DNA of 64,000 nt from Aliarcobacter cryaerophilus (GCF_014352935.1 NZ_CP060694.1:310001-374000), one strand, 5' to 3'. Counted from the first letter of the stretch, positions 40,620 through 49,776 are shown. Numbers and translations: made by a program. The notes: a model not told the origin generated them from the sequence alone.

Positions 40620-41768
40620 TTGAGCCTTTTTGCGCTTTTTTATAATTTTATTTTACTTGTAGTTTATATTATTTTAACTCCATATTTAATCTACAAGTCA
40701 AAAAGCAAAAAATATAAAATTGCAATTCCTGCAAAATTTTTCTTAAAAAATAACCCAAAATTTGAAAAATCTGGTGTTTGGTTTCACTCTTGTTCTATGG
40801 GTGAAGTAAGAGCTATAAAACCTCTTATAAAAGAGTTTGAAGAGGAATCAAATATTAGTGTTATTACAAACACTGGATTTGATGAAGCAAAAACAATTTG
40901 TAAGAATGTTAGATTTTTACCTTTTGAAATATATCTTCCTTTTTGGATAACAAGACAGAAAGTTTTAGTAGTTATGGAAGCAGAACTTTGGTATATGCTT
41001 TTTTTAATGGCTAAAAAAAAAGGTGCAAAAACTTTACTTATAAATGCAAGAATTTCTGATAAATCATATAAATCTTATCTGAGATTTAGATTTTTTTATA
41101 AAAAAATTTTTGAAAATATAGATAAAGTTTTTGCACAAAGTGAAGTTGATAAGCAAAGATTGCAAGAGCTTGGTGCAAAAAATGTTGAAGTAATTGGAAA
41201 TATAAAATTAGCACAACTTCCAAAAAGAAGAGCACTTTTTGAAAAACCAAATATTACAACAATAGTAGCAGCAAGTACTCATGAAGGTGAAGAGGAGCTT
41301 ATTTTAAACTCTTATAAAAAAGAGTTTGGAAAACTTATTATTGTTCCTAGGCATCCAGAGAGATTTTTAAAAGTTGAAGAGTTAATTAAAAATTATACAA
41401 AAGATAAAAATCTTACTTTTCATAAATTTAGTATTAAAGAGGATTTTTCTAGTGATATAGTTTTAGTAGATGTCATGGGAATTTTAAATGATGTTTATGA
41501 AATAGGTGATATTACAATTTTAGGTGGAGCATTTGCAAAGATTGGCGGACACAATCCAATAGAGCCTGCTTTTTTTAAAAATGTGATTATTAGTGGGAAA
41601 AATATTTTTAATCAAAAATCACTTTTTGAGTGTATAAAAAACTATTATTTAATAGAAAACAGTGAGCTAAAAGAGTATTTAGAAAAAGCAAATACTCTTT
41701 TGAAACCAGAATTAACAAAAGAGGGTTCATTTGAACCTATTATAAAGGAGATAAAAAAATGGCAGTAG
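40620..41768 (+). CDS. waaA: 3-deoxy-D-manno-octulosonic acid transferase
   Basis: 382 aa inner-membrane GT-B enzyme that adds Kdo to lipid A. One N-terminal membrane anchor (about 5-25), then WFHSCSMGEVRAIKPLI with the catalytic Glu, PRHPERF and GGHNPIEPAFF near the C-terminus are standard. Starts at TTG, 1 base after the previous stop. The next gene overlaps it by 10 bases. Confidence 0.93.
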   Translation: MSLFALFYNFILLVVYIILTPYLIYKSKSKKYKIAIPAKFFLKNNPKFEKSGVWFHSCSMGEVRAIKPLIKEFEEESNISVITNTGFDEAKTICKNVRFLPFEIYLPFWITRQKVLVVMEAELWYMLFLMAKKKGAKTLLINARISDKSYKSYLRFRFFYKKIFENIDKVFAQSEVDKQRLQELGAKNVEVIGNIKLAQLPKRRALFEKPNITTIVAASTHEGEEELILNSYKKEFGKLIIVPRHPERFLKVEELIKNYTKDKNLTFHKFSIKEDFSSDIVLVDVMGILNDVYEIGDITILGGAFAKIGGHNPIEPAFFKNVIISGKNIFNQKSLFECIKNYYLIENSELKEYLEKANTLLKPELTKEGSFEPIIKEIKKWQ

Positions 41769-42511
41769 GATATGATAAAGCATATAAACTTCTAGCAATT
41801 CAAGAAAAAATATCAAATGCAAAAGCAAAAGATTTAATAGATAGAGGTTTGGTAAAAGTTGGCGATAAAAAAGTAATGATAGCTCGTGGTGAGATTAAAG
41901 TTGATACAAAATTTAGTGTAAAAGAGTTAGCAAAAACAAAAGTTATTTTTGAAGATGATGATATTTTGGTAGTTGATAAACCAGCATTTACAACAGCAGA
42001 TGAAGTTGCAAAAACTTTTAAAGATGCGATACTTTTAAATAGACTTGATAAAGAGACAAGTGGTGTTATGATGTTTGCAAAAAATGAAGAGTTTCAAAAA
42101 AAAGCTATAAAAGAGTTTGCACAAAATAGAGTATATAAAGAGTATGTGGCTATTGTTGAAGGAAAAGTTGTAGAAGAGATTGTAATAGATAAACCAATTT
42201 TAACAACAAAAGATAGAGGAGTTGCTAAATCAAAAGTTGATAAAAATGGAAAAAGTGCAAAAACAACTGTTTATCCACTTTTAGTTGAAGGAAATAAATC
42301 AAAAATTAAACTAGTTATTGAAAGTGGAAGAACTCATCAAATTAGAGTTCATCTTAATTTTGTTGGCTTACCAATTATTGGAGATGCAATATATGGAAGA
42401 ACAGCTTCAAATGTAAATAGAGTTTTACTTCATTCAAAAATTACAAAAATCTTTGATTATACTTTCGAGGCACGTGAACCAAAAGAGTTTAAAGTGTATG
42501 ATTTTAGCTAA
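41759..42511 (+). CDS. RluA-family pseudouridine synthase
   Basis: 250 aa. LNRLDKETSGVMMFAKN (about 92-108) holds the catalytic Asp of RluA-type synthases, and GRTHQIRVHLNFVGLPIIGD the conserved second motif. The N-terminal ~60 residues look like a small S4-type RNA-binding region. The target uridine in rRNA or tRNA is not predictable. AAGGAG lies inside the end of waaA; a terminator follows. Confidence 0.88.
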   Translation: MAVGYDKAYKLLAIQEKISNAKAKDLIDRGLVKVGDKKVMIARGEIKVDTKFSVKELAKTKVIFEDDDILVVDKPAFTTADEVAKTFKDAILLNRLDKETSGVMMFAKNEEFQKKAIKEFAQNRVYKEYVAIVEGKVVEEIVIDKPILTTKDRGVAKSKVDKNGKSAKTTVYPLLVEGNKSKIKLVIESGRTHQIRVHLNFVGLPIIGDAIYGRTASNVNRVLLHSKITKIFDYTFEAREPKEFKVYDFS

Positions 42512-42531
42512 TTTTAAGTTTTATAAAAATA

Positions 42532-42558
42532 AAAAGCCTATATTTTAGGCTTTTGTTA
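42532..42558 (+). terminator. Terminator after the pseudouridine synthase gene
   Basis: AAAAGCCTA pairs with TAGGCTTTT over TATTT, followed by TGTTAAA. It ends the run from the Nif3-like gene. Confidence 0.65.
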
Positions 42559-42660
42559 AAAATATAAACTAAAGAAATACTTAAATTTAATTTTAATTTT
42601 AAACTATATTAAAGTAAAAATTAAATAAAATCACAAAATAAAAAATATGGGAGTTGTGTT

Positions 42661-44013
42661 TTGTTTGATTCAATAACAGGTTCGTTAAAGGGAATAATAG
42701 GAAAGATTAGACATCAAGACGATGTTGCATCACTAAATCGTGCTACAACAGAGTTAAAAAAAGCTTTCTTAAAAGCTGATGTTCATCACAAAACTACAAA
42801 AGATTTATTAAACTCTATTGAAATCGAGACAAAGAAATTAGGAATTGGTCAAGACAACTTTATAAAAGTATTAAAGCAAGAGCTTGAAAAAACTTTGACT
42901 GCAAATGGAAATCAAGGTTTTGTATTCTCTTCAACTCCTCCAACTATTATTTTAATGACTGGTCTTCAAGGAAGTGGAAAAACAACAACAACAGGAAAGC
43001 TTGCAAATTATCTTAAAGTAAGAAATAAAAAAGTTTTAGTTGTTGCTTGTGATTTACAAAGGCTTGCAGCTGTCGAGCAATTAAAACAAATCGCAGCTTC
43101 TATTGATGTTGATATATATTTTGATGATAATGAAAAAAATCCTATAAAAATTGCAAAAAGTGCTATTGAAAAAGCTAAAAAAGAGCATTATGATGTTGTT
43201 TTATTAGATACAGCTGGGCGACTTGCTATTGATGAAGAGCTTATGAATGAGCTAAAAGAGATTAAGAATGCAGTAAATCCAAATGAGATTTTTTATGTTG
43301 CAGATTCATTAACGGGTCATGATGCAACTAAAACAGCTATTACATTTAAAGAGAAAATTGGAATAGATGGAGTTATTTTATCAAAATATGATGGTGATAC
43401 AAAAGGTGGTGTTGCTTTAAGTATTGCTAGTCAAGTTCAAGTTCCTTTAAGATTTATTGGTATTGGTGAAAAGATGCCAGATTTGGAAGTTTTTATTCCA
43501 GATAGAATAGTTTCAAGACTTTTGGGACTTGGTGATATTGCTGGGCTTGCTGAAAAAACATCAACAATTTTTGATGAGAAAAAAGCAAAAGAAGTTAGTA
43601 AAAAAATCAAAAAGGGTGAATTTAACTTTAATGACTTTTTAGAGCAGTTACAAATGATGAGTAAGTTAGGTAGTTTAAAATCAATTATAGGAATGATTCC
43701 AGGTTTAAGTAGTGCATTGCCTGCTTTAAAAGATATGGATTTTGAAAACTCTGTTGAGATAAAAAGAATTAAAGCTTTAATTGGTTCTATGACTCCAAAA
43801 GAGAGAGAAAATCCAGATTTATTAAATCCTAGCAGAAAGAAAAGAATTTCAACTGGTGCTGGTTTAAGTGAAGTTCAAGTAAATAAAATATTAAAACAGT
43901 TTAAGAGTGCTTCAAAGATGGCAAAACAGCTTTCTAGCAAAGGTGGAATGAAAGGTTTACATAATATGCTCTCTCAAGTTGGAGCAAATGGAATGCCTAA
44001 AATTCCAAGATAA
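42661..44013 (+). CDS. ffh: Signal recognition particle protein Ffh
   Basis: 450 aa GTPase that targets nascent membrane proteins with 4.5S RNA. NG domain: GLQGSGKTTTTGKLA (about 102-116), DTAGRLAIDEELM and TKGGVALS. The Met-rich M domain (about 300-450) includes MMSKLGSLKSIIGMIPG and MTPKERENP. Starts at TTG with GGGAG upstream. Leads the rpsP-khpA-rimM run. Confidence 0.95.
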   Translation: MFDSITGSLKGIIGKIRHQDDVASLNRATTELKKAFLKADVHHKTTKDLLNSIEIETKKLGIGQDNFIKVLKQELEKTLTANGNQGFVFSSTPPTIILMTGLQGSGKTTTTGKLANYLKVRNKKVLVVACDLQRLAAVEQLKQIAASIDVDIYFDDNEKNPIKIAKSAIEKAKKEHYDVVLLDTAGRLAIDEELMNELKEIKNAVNPNEIFYVADSLTGHDATKTAITFKEKIGIDGVILSKYDGDTKGGVALSIASQVQVPLRFIGIGEKMPDLEVFIPDRIVSRLLGLGDIAGLAEKTSTIFDEKKAKEVSKKIKKGEFNFNDFLEQLQMMSKLGSLKSIIGMIPGLSSALPALKDMDFENSVEIKRIKALIGSMTPKERENPDLLNPSRKKRISTGAGLSEVQVNKILKQFKSASKMAKQLSSKGGMKGLHNMLSQVGANGMPKIPR

Positions 44014-44090
44014 TTTCAAATAAATAGTGTTGAGCTATAAACTTTGTTGGAGTTTAAAGCTCAATACTATAAATAAAAAAAGGATAAAAC

Positions 44091-44318
44091 ATGACAGTGA
44101 TTAGATTAACAAGAATGGGAAGAAATAAAAAACCATTTTATAGAATAGTTGTAACAGACTCAAGAAAAAGAAGAGATTCAGGTTGGATTGAATCAATTGG
44201 TTATTTTAACCCAGTTGTAGAGCCTCAAGTTCTTAAAATTGATGAAGAGAGATATAACTATTGGTTAAGTGTTGGTGCAAAACCATCAGAAAAAGTTAAA
44301 AAATTAGCTTCAAGATAA
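44091..44318 (+). CDS. rpsP: 30S ribosomal protein S16
   Basis: 75 aa, a compact S16. [19 protein letters not shown] is the typical opening and IGYFNPV follows. AAAAGGAT precedes the ATG. Confidence 0.96.
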   Translation: MTVIRLTRMGRNKKPFYRIVVTDSRKRRDSGWIESIGYFNPVVEPQVLKIDEERYNYWLSVGAKPSEKVKKLASR

Positions 44319-44332
44319 TAGTTTAAGCTAAA

Positions 44333-44572
44333 ATGATAATAAATTTTATAGAAAACTATGCAAAACTAGTTGTTGCAGTTCCTGAGGATGTTGTTGTAAC
44401 AAAAGAGCAAATTGATGAAAATTTCATTGAAATTACAATAAGTGTAAATAGTGTTGATATAGGAAAACTTATTGGAAAAAATGGAAATATGATAAATGCT
44501 TTAAAAACAATTGCAAATGGTTGCAAAGCAAAAGATGGAATATCTTATAAAATACAAGTAGTTACAAAATAG
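44333..44572 (+). CDS. khpA: KH-domain RNA-binding protein KhpA
   Basis: 79 aa single KH domain. GKLIGKNGNMINALK carries the GxxG RNA-binding loop (GKNG, about 46-49). Position between rpsP and rimM is the conserved place for KhpA. Confidence 0.85.
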   Translation: MIINFIENYAKLVVAVPEDVVVTKEQIDENFIEITISVNSVDIGKLIGKNGNMINALKTIANGCKAKDGISYKIQVVTK

Positions 44573-45100
44573 ATGAATAAAGTTTATGTTGCAAAATTAG
44601 GAAAAGCAGTTGGTTTACAAGGTCATTTAAGACTTTTTATAGACTCTGATTTTCCTGAGCAATTTAAAAAAGGTGCTACTTTTACAACAAATAGAAACTT
44701 GATTTTAAAAGTTATTGAGTGTAATTTAAATAAAGACTTAATAAAATTTGAAAATTATGAGGATGTAGATTTAGCAAAAAAACTTACAAATAGTGAGCTT
44801 TTTACAACCCAAGAAGCTACAAAAGAGTATTGTAAATTGAAAGAAAATGAATTTTTCTGGTTTGATTTAATCTCTTGTGAAATTTTTGAAAATGGTTTAC
44901 TTTTAGGAAAAGTAAAAGATATTCATAGATACCCTTTAAACGACTATTTAGAAGTTGAAACTTCTAGTGAGCTTATTTCAAAACAACTTCCAAAAGTATT
45001 TTTAATACCACATATATTTGATAAGTTTATAGAAAAAGTAGATATAGAAAACAAAAAAATATTTGTAAAAAATGCATTTGATATTTTAGAAAACTCTTAG
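44573..45100 (+). CDS. rimM: Ribosome maturation factor RimM
   Basis: 175 aa. YVAKLGKAVGLQGHLRLFI at the N-terminus (RimM barrel) and FFWFDLISCEIFENGLLLGKV with a PRC-barrel C-terminal half fit RimM, which assists 30S head assembly with S19. Its ATG follows the khpA stop directly. The trmD and rplS genes that normally follow are absent here; the gene ends in a 4-base overlap with a convergent gene. Confidence 0.9.
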   Translation: MNKVYVAKLGKAVGLQGHLRLFIDSDFPEQFKKGATFTTNRNLILKVIECNLNKDLIKFENYEDVDLAKKLTNSELFTTQEATKEYCKLKENEFFWFDLISCEIFENGLLLGKVKDIHRYPLNDYLEVETSSELISKQLPKVFLIPHIFDKFIEKVDIENKKIFVKNAFDILENS

Positions 45101-46014
45101 TAGTTGCATCTTTTATCAAACTCTTCTTTTGTCATCTCTAAAGAGTAAGCCTCTTTAAAACCATTTTTAATCAATTTAGATAGTAAATTATCTCTTATTT
45201 CATCTTCTAAGAATGGACCATAATATAACTCTATTATATTTTCATCATCTCTACAAAGCAAAACATTTGCATTAACTTCAATCACTTTATCAAAATATTT
45301 TTTATTTAAATCACCTTTTATTTTAGCAACATTTATAAGTTTTACAAATGTTAAAGACTCTGTTATTTTAGTAGTTTCCTCTTTTTTAGAGTTAGAATTG
45401 ATATTTGAAGTTTCATTTTGAGTTTTAGTTTCATTATTTGTACTTGTTGCTATATCTTTTTTTTCAGAGATAATTTCTTCTTTTTTATCTTCTTTTATCT
45501 CTTCAATTTTTGATATTTCTTCTTTTTTATTATCTTCTGAACTCACTATACTGTTTTCTTCTTTTTTAATCTCTTCTTTATCTTTTAAATTGTTTACAAG
45601 ATTAAAAACAGGAGATAGTTTTTTCTCTTCTTCAAGAATTTTTTGTTCTTTCTCTTTTTGATACTCCATATTTTTATTTGTTAATAACTCTAACTGTTCA
45701 TTTAGCTTTTCTGGTTCTAGGTTGTTGAAGTCAAATTTTGTCTCTTTTATTTCTGGTTTAGAAGGAACATTTTCTGTATTATTTTCATTTGTTTTAGCAG
45801 AACTTTCAATAGGAGGAGAAGATTCAGTAGGCTCTTTACTCTCTTCACTTTTAAAAATAAATATAGTAGCTAAGATTATTAAAAAAAGTAGTAAAACACC
45901 AATTGTAATAAATAAAACTCTTTTTATAAGAAGAGTTTTATCTTTTTTATCATCTTCTTTTTGCTCTTGATTTTCACTTATTTGATTTTCTGGATTTGTA
46001 TTAGTTGCTTCCAT
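45097..46014 (-). CDS. Single-pass membrane protein with long acidic/Lys-Glu linker
   Basis: 305 aa, not recognised. A hydrophilic start (about 1-28), one membrane segment (about 30-53), a long Glu/Lys/Ser/Asn low-complexity region (about 55-220) and a folded C-terminal ~80 residues (YYGPFLEDEIRDNLLSKLIK, ending CNY). The C-terminal end, with its YYGPF strand, is loosely SPOR-like, but I cannot confirm this. It overlaps the preceding gene by 14 bases and lies downstream of flgG, so a cell-envelope or flagellar role is possible. Confidence 0.6.
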   Translation of the reverse strand: MEATNTNPENQISENQEQKEDDKKDKTLLIKRVLFITIGVLLLFLIILATIFIFKSEESKEPTESSPPIESSAKTNENNTENVPSKPEIKETKFDFNNLEPEKLNEQLELLTNKNMEYQKEKEQKILEEEKKLSPVFNLVNNLKDKEEIKKEENSIVSSEDNKKEEISKIEEIKEDKKEEIISEKKDIATSTNNETKTQNETSNINSNSKKEETTKITESLTFVKLINVAKIKGDLNKKYFDKVIEVNANVLLCRDDENIIELYYGPFLEDEIRDNLLSKLIKNGFKEAYSLEMTKEEFDKRCNY

Positions 46015-46387
46015 TTTTCTCTTCTTCTAGTTTTTTCTCTTTTTGCTTCTCATAATATTTTTGTCTATATGCTTTTAATTGCTCTTTTTTTCTCTCTCTA
46101 TACTCTCTGTCATATTCAAGACGTTTTTCTTTATTTTGTTCATAGTAATCTCTTTTTAAAATCTGATACTCTTCTATTTTTTTCTTAATTGTCTCTTGCC
46201 TACTATCCATATAGAGTCTTTGACTTTTTACAATCTCTTGCATTTTTTTTAAAAAGCCATCATCTTTTAATTCATCTTCGTAATCTATCTCTTTTTTTAT
46301 TTTACTTTTTAGATAGTAGGCTCTTTTTTTCTCTTTGTGTTTTGAGAAATTTTTTTCTCTTAATTTTTTTAACTCTTCTAAATTCAT
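46001..46387 (-). CDS. Lys/Glu-rich coiled-coil protein downstream of flgG
   Basis: 128 aa, function unknown, very rich in Lys, Glu, Arg and Tyr and predicted nearly all helical (KHKEKKRAYYLKSKIKKE, REYRERKKEQLKAYRQKYYE). No signal peptide. It follows flgG by 19 bases and overlaps the next gene by 14, so it belongs to that operon. Its ribosome site is poor; translation may be coupled. Frames open on the other strand here are by-products of its composition. Confidence 0.55.
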   Translation of the reverse strand: MNLEELKKLREKNFSKHKEKKRAYYLKSKIKKEIDYEDELKDDGFLKKMQEIVKSQRLYMDSRQETIKKKIEEYQILKRDYYEQNKEKRLEYDREYRERKKEQLKAYRQKYYEKQKEKKLEEEKNGSN

Positions 46388-46406
46388 AATTGATTAAAAG
46401 CTATAA

Positions 46407-47195
46407 TTAATTTTTTAACCTATTTACAGTATCAAGCATACTATCAGCTGTTGTGATTGCTTTTGAGTTTGCTTCATAAGCTCTTTGAGCAGTAATTAAA
46501 TCAACCATCTCATTTACAAGTTTAACATTTGAGCTTTCAACCATTCCTTGTCTTAATCCACCAAACTGCTCTGTAGTTGGGTCTCCTTGTACAACATCAC
46601 CGCTAGCATCTGTTTGCATAAATAAAGAGTCACCTAAAGGTGCTAATCCAGCTGGATTTATAAAATCTGCTAAAGTAATTTGACCTAACTCTATTGTATC
46701 ACCAGTTTGTGGATCTCTTGCTGTTACAAAACCATCATTTCCAATACTTAAATCTTTTGCTTCTTGCGGAACAACTATTTGAGGCTCAAGTGCATATCCA
46801 TTTCCATTTACAATAGTCCCTTCAGCATCTAGCTTAAAGTTACCATTTCTACTATATGCTATTTCACCACTTGGAAGTGTAATTTGAAAAAATCCTTTAC
46901 CAACAATAGCTATATCTAGAGGATTTCCAGTTGGTTTTAAATCACCTTCTGTAAAATTTTTTTGAATATTTGCAAGTCTAACTCCAAGACCAACATCAAT
47001 TCCTGTTGGATTTCTAGTATCTTGAGTAGTTTGACCAGCTGTGTAGTTTAAAGTTTCATAAATTAAATCTTGAAATTCAGCTCTATCTTGTTTAAAACCA
47101 GTAGTATTAACATTTGCAATATTGTGTGAAGTTACATCAATTTGGTTTTGCATTGCATTCATTCCAGTTGCTGCTGTATAAAGTCCTCTAATCAT
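46407..47195 (-). CDS. flgG: Flagellar distal rod protein FlgG
   Basis: 262 aa, normal length. It starts MIRGLYTAATGMNAMQNQID with the ANVNTTGFKQ rod motif, has GNPLDIAIVGKGFFQI centrally and ends in VDLITAQRAYEANSKAITTAD. Forms the distal rod of the flagellum in the periplasm. AAAGGAGA lies upstream of the ATG. Divergent from cheY, with two Lys/Glu-rich genes downstream. Confidence 0.96.
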   Translation of the reverse strand: MIRGLYTAATGMNAMQNQIDVTSHNIANVNTTGFKQDRAEFQDLIYETLNYTAGQTTQDTRNPTGIDVGLGVRLANIQKNFTEGDLKPTGNPLDIAIVGKGFFQITLPSGEIAYSRNGNFKLDAEGTIVNGNGYALEPQIVVPQEAKDLSIGNDGFVTARDPQTGDTIELGQITLADFINPAGLAPLGDSLFMQTDASGDVVQGDPTTEQFGGLRQGMVESSNVKLVNEMVDLITAQRAYEANSKAITTADSMLDTVNRLKN

Positions 47196-47223
47196 AAGAA
47201 ATCTCCTTTATCAATAATCATAT

Positions 47224-47229
47224 ATTATA
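47224..47229 (-). promoter_or_regulatory. -10 box of the flgG operon
   Basis: The minus strand reads TTAAAATATAATATATG about 30 bases before the flgG ATG. No GG-N10-GC sigma54 motif is seen. Confidence 0.45.
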
Positions 47230-47306
47230 TTTTAAGATGGATTAATTTTAGATAAATCTAAATCCCTAAGAATCAAATTTTAAGTAAAAATTTAAAACAA
47301 ATTAAA

Positions 47307-47312
47307 TATAAT
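47307..47312 (+). promoter_or_regulatory. -10 box of the cheY-cheZ flagellar operon
   Basis: CAAATTAAATATAATGCATAC lies about 40 bases before the cheY ATG, followed by AAAGAGG as ribosome site. Confidence 0.5.
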
Positions 47313-47352
47313 GCATACTTTATTGGAATAATTTTAATACAAAGAGGAAAAA

Positions 47353-47724
47353 ATGAGAATTCTAATAGTTGATGATAGCTCAACAATGAGAAGAATTATT
47401 GGTAATGTAGTTATGCAATTAGGATTTAGCAAAGAGAGTTTCGACGAAGCTGAAGATGGATTAAAAGCTTGGAAACTTCTTACAGAGGGGCACTATGATA
47501 TTATATTAACAGACTGGAATATGCCAAATATGAATGGCTTAGAGCTTGTTAAGAAAGTAAGAAGTGAAGGAACACATCAAAAAACACCTATTATTATGAT
47601 TACAACTGAAGGTGGGAAAGGTGAAGTTATTACAGCTTTAAAAGCAGGAGTTAATAACTATATTGTAAAACCTTTTAATGCAGAAGTTTTAAAAGAGAAG
47701 CTAGATGGTGTTATTAAAAAATAG
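47353..47724 (+). CDS. cheY: Chemotaxis response regulator CheY
   Basis: 123 aa single receiver domain. Asp7/Asp8 (IVDDSS), phospho-acceptor Asp54 (ILTDWNMPN), Thr in MITTEG and Lys in IVKPF form the active site. Phospho-CheY binds the flagellar switch to change rotation. cheZ follows 16 bases later. Confidence 0.95.
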   Translation: MRILIVDDSSTMRRIIGNVVMQLGFSKESFDEAEDGLKAWKLLTEGHYDIILTDWNMPNMNGLELVKKVRSEGTHQKTPIIMITTEGGKGEVITALKAGVNNYIVKPFNAEVLKEKLDGVIKK

Positions 47725-47740
47725 ATAAAAAAGGTTTATT

Positions 47741-48637
47741 ATGAGTATGAGTCAAGAAGATATTGAAGCCTTAATGAATGGTTTGGATATACCAGCTCAA
47801 GATAGTGTTGAAACTATTAAAGAAGAGCCTATTCCTGAAGATAAAGTTAATACAAAAGAGATAGAAGCACTTTTATCTCAAGTAGAAAAAAATGAGGATA
47901 AAGATAGCCTTGTTTCTCCTGCAAGTGAGAAAAAAATAAGTGAGATAGGTGAACTGTTAAATGATATTGAAGATGATGATTTATCTGAAGATGTAATATT
48001 AGATAATAGTTCGTCTTTAAGTTCACAAATTGAAGAAACCGTTACAAAATCTAATAAATCAGATGATGATATTGTAAAAGAGTGGTCATCTTCAAAAATA
48101 AGTGAAGGAGTTTTTCCTTTTCCAGCTGAAAATGATACAAAAGTAGTAAGCCAACTTAGTCAAGTAGCAAATGATTCAGAAGAGAAAGTTTCACAAATTT
48201 TTGATGTATTAAGTTTAACTTTAGATAATAATAGTGATTTAAGACGAAGAGTAAAAGAGTATGAAGAATTCATTTTATCTCAAAATAAACTTTTAAGTTC
48301 TTTAAGTAATAAATTTCCAAAAATAGAGCTATTTAAACAACAGCTAGAGAAAGTAAAAAGTTTTGAAAACTCATTAAAAGATTTAAAAACTTCGATAGAT
48401 GAAGAGGATATGCATATTTTCCAAGGAATGGAGCTTATGCAATTTAATGATATAAATAGACAAAAAATTGAAAGAGTTATGTCAGTTATTAGAAAACTAT
48501 CTATTTATTTAAATAATCTTTTTGAAGATGATAATCCAAGAGATCTTCCAATGGCTAAACATATTCACGGAGATAAAGATACGCAAGATTTAGTAGGTGA
48601 TGATTTAGATAAGCTTATAGCTGAATTTAACAAGTAA
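47741..48637 (+). CDS. cheZ: CheZ, CheY-P phosphatase (HP0170-type, long form)
   Basis: 298 aa. The helix MHIFQGMELMQFNDINRQ has Asp237 and Gln241 spaced as Asp143 and Gln147 of E. coli CheZ, the two catalytic residues. The C-terminal LDKLIAEF (about 289-296) resembles the CheY-binding tail. The N-terminal ~120 residues are acidic and carry three similar short motifs, SQEDIEALMNGL (4-15), KEIEALLSQVE (39-49) and SEIGELLNDIE (67-77), close to the FliM N-terminal peptide that binds CheY-P. Located directly behind cheY. Confidence 0.85.
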   Translation: MSMSQEDIEALMNGLDIPAQDSVETIKEEPIPEDKVNTKEIEALLSQVEKNEDKDSLVSPASEKKISEIGELLNDIEDDDLSEDVILDNSSSLSSQIEETVTKSNKSDDDIVKEWSSSKISEGVFPFPAENDTKVVSQLSQVANDSEEKVSQIFDVLSLTLDNNSDLRRRVKEYEEFILSQNKLLSSLSNKFPKIELFKQQLEKVKSFENSLKDLKTSIDEEDMHIFQGMELMQFNDINRQKIERVMSVIRKLSIYLNNLFEDDNPRDLPMAKHIHGDKDTQDLVGDDLDKLIAEFNK

Positions 48638-48646
48638 GGAAATATA

Positions 48647-49366
48647 ATGAACCAAGGTGTTTATCCACTAACAGCTTCAATGGTAAATCAAATAAATAGA
48701 CTTGATCAAATAAGTAATAACCTTGCTAATGCAGATACTTTTGGTTTTAAGCAAGAGGGAACTTCTGAGACTACATTTAACTGGTATTTAAAAAGAATGC
48801 AAGATGAACAACAAAATCCATTTGTTGAGTCAATAACAATAAATAATATTCCAAAAATTGATACAAGATATACAGATCCTCTAATGGGACCTATGAAAAT
48901 GACTGGAAATCCTCTTGATTTTGCTTTAAATGCACCAGATACTTTTTTTAAAATTCAAAATGAAAATGGTGATATAGTATATACAAGAGATGGATCATTT
49001 AAAAATTTAGATGGATTTTTAGTAGATGGAAATGGGAACAATGTTTTAAATGCAGATAATGAAGCTATAGTTGTGGAAGATGGCTTTGAGTTACAAATTG
49101 GAGTTGCTAAAACATCTTTTAAAAATCTTGAAAAAGTAGGAGATAATACTTACAAGGCTTTGGTTATTGATGATGTTGAAAATTTTGAAAATAATGATAA
49201 TAAGATTTTAAGTGGAACAGTTGAGCAATCAAATGTAAATAGAGTAAGTACTATGGTTGAGCTAATAGATGCGCATAGAAGATTTGATCAATCTCAAAGA
49301 GCGATTAAGACAATAGATGAGTTAAACGCTGGTTTAATAGAGAAAATTGGAGGAAATACTAGATAA
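48647..49366 (+). CDS. flgF: Flagellar proximal rod protein FlgF
   Basis: 239 aa rod protein. NQINRLDQISNNLANADTFG is the rod N-terminal motif, MTGNPLDFALNAPDTFFKI the central one and the end SNVNRVSTMVELIDAHRRFD the C-terminal helix. Length and divergence fit FlgF rather than FlgG. Its last base overlaps the start of flgB. Confidence 0.85.
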   Translation: MNQGVYPLTASMVNQINRLDQISNNLANADTFGFKQEGTSETTFNWYLKRMQDEQQNPFVESITINNIPKIDTRYTDPLMGPMKMTGNPLDFALNAPDTFFKIQNENGDIVYTRDGSFKNLDGFLVDGNGNNVLNADNEAIVVEDGFELQIGVAKTSFKNLEKVGDNTYKALVIDDVENFENNDNKILSGTVEQSNVNRVSTMVELIDAHRRFDQSQRAIKTIDELNAGLIEKIGGNTR

Positions 49367-49761
49367 TGCATGCAAGTGAAGTATCAGGGAAACTTTTTGA
49401 ACAACTAAATTTTAGAGGCGAAAGACAAAAAGTAATATCTAGCAATATTGCAAATGTTAATACTCCAGAATACAAAACAAAAGATTTAGTTTTTTCAGAA
49501 GAGTTAAAAGAGCAAAATATTTTAAAATTAAAAAGAACTACAAATAACCATATGCAGAATCTTGATTATAGGGCTAGCAGTAACCCAAGATTAATTGAAG
49601 TTCCAAATTTAATAGAACAAAATGATGGAAACAATGTAAATTTAGATAGTCAAATGAGTGAACAATCAAAAAATAAAGTTCTTTTTGATGCAATACAATC
49701 ATCTATAAAAAAAGATTCAAGACTTTTTAGATCTGTTATTGATGCTTCAGGTAAGAGCTAA
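49366..49761 (+). CDS. flgB: Flagellar proximal rod protein FlgB
   Basis: 131 aa. NFRGERQKVISSNIANVNTP and EYKTKDLVFSEELK are the FlgB pattern. Usually followed by flgC and fliE, but here by fliF, so flgC/fliE must lie elsewhere. The start overlaps flgF by one base. Confidence 0.88.
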   Translation: MHASEVSGKLFEQLNFRGERQKVISSNIANVNTPEYKTKDLVFSEELKEQNILKLKRTTNNHMQNLDYRASSNPRLIEVPNLIEQNDGNNVNLDSQMSEQSKNKVLFDAIQSSIKKDSRLFRSVIDASGKS

Positions 49762-49776
49762 TAGGATGATTTTTTA

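Noticed and set aside
45722-46389. Three plus-strand frames opposite the flgG-linked genes
   Set aside because: Their Phe/Leu/Ser-rich translations are the complement of Lys/Glu-rich minus-strand genes; no ribosome sites.
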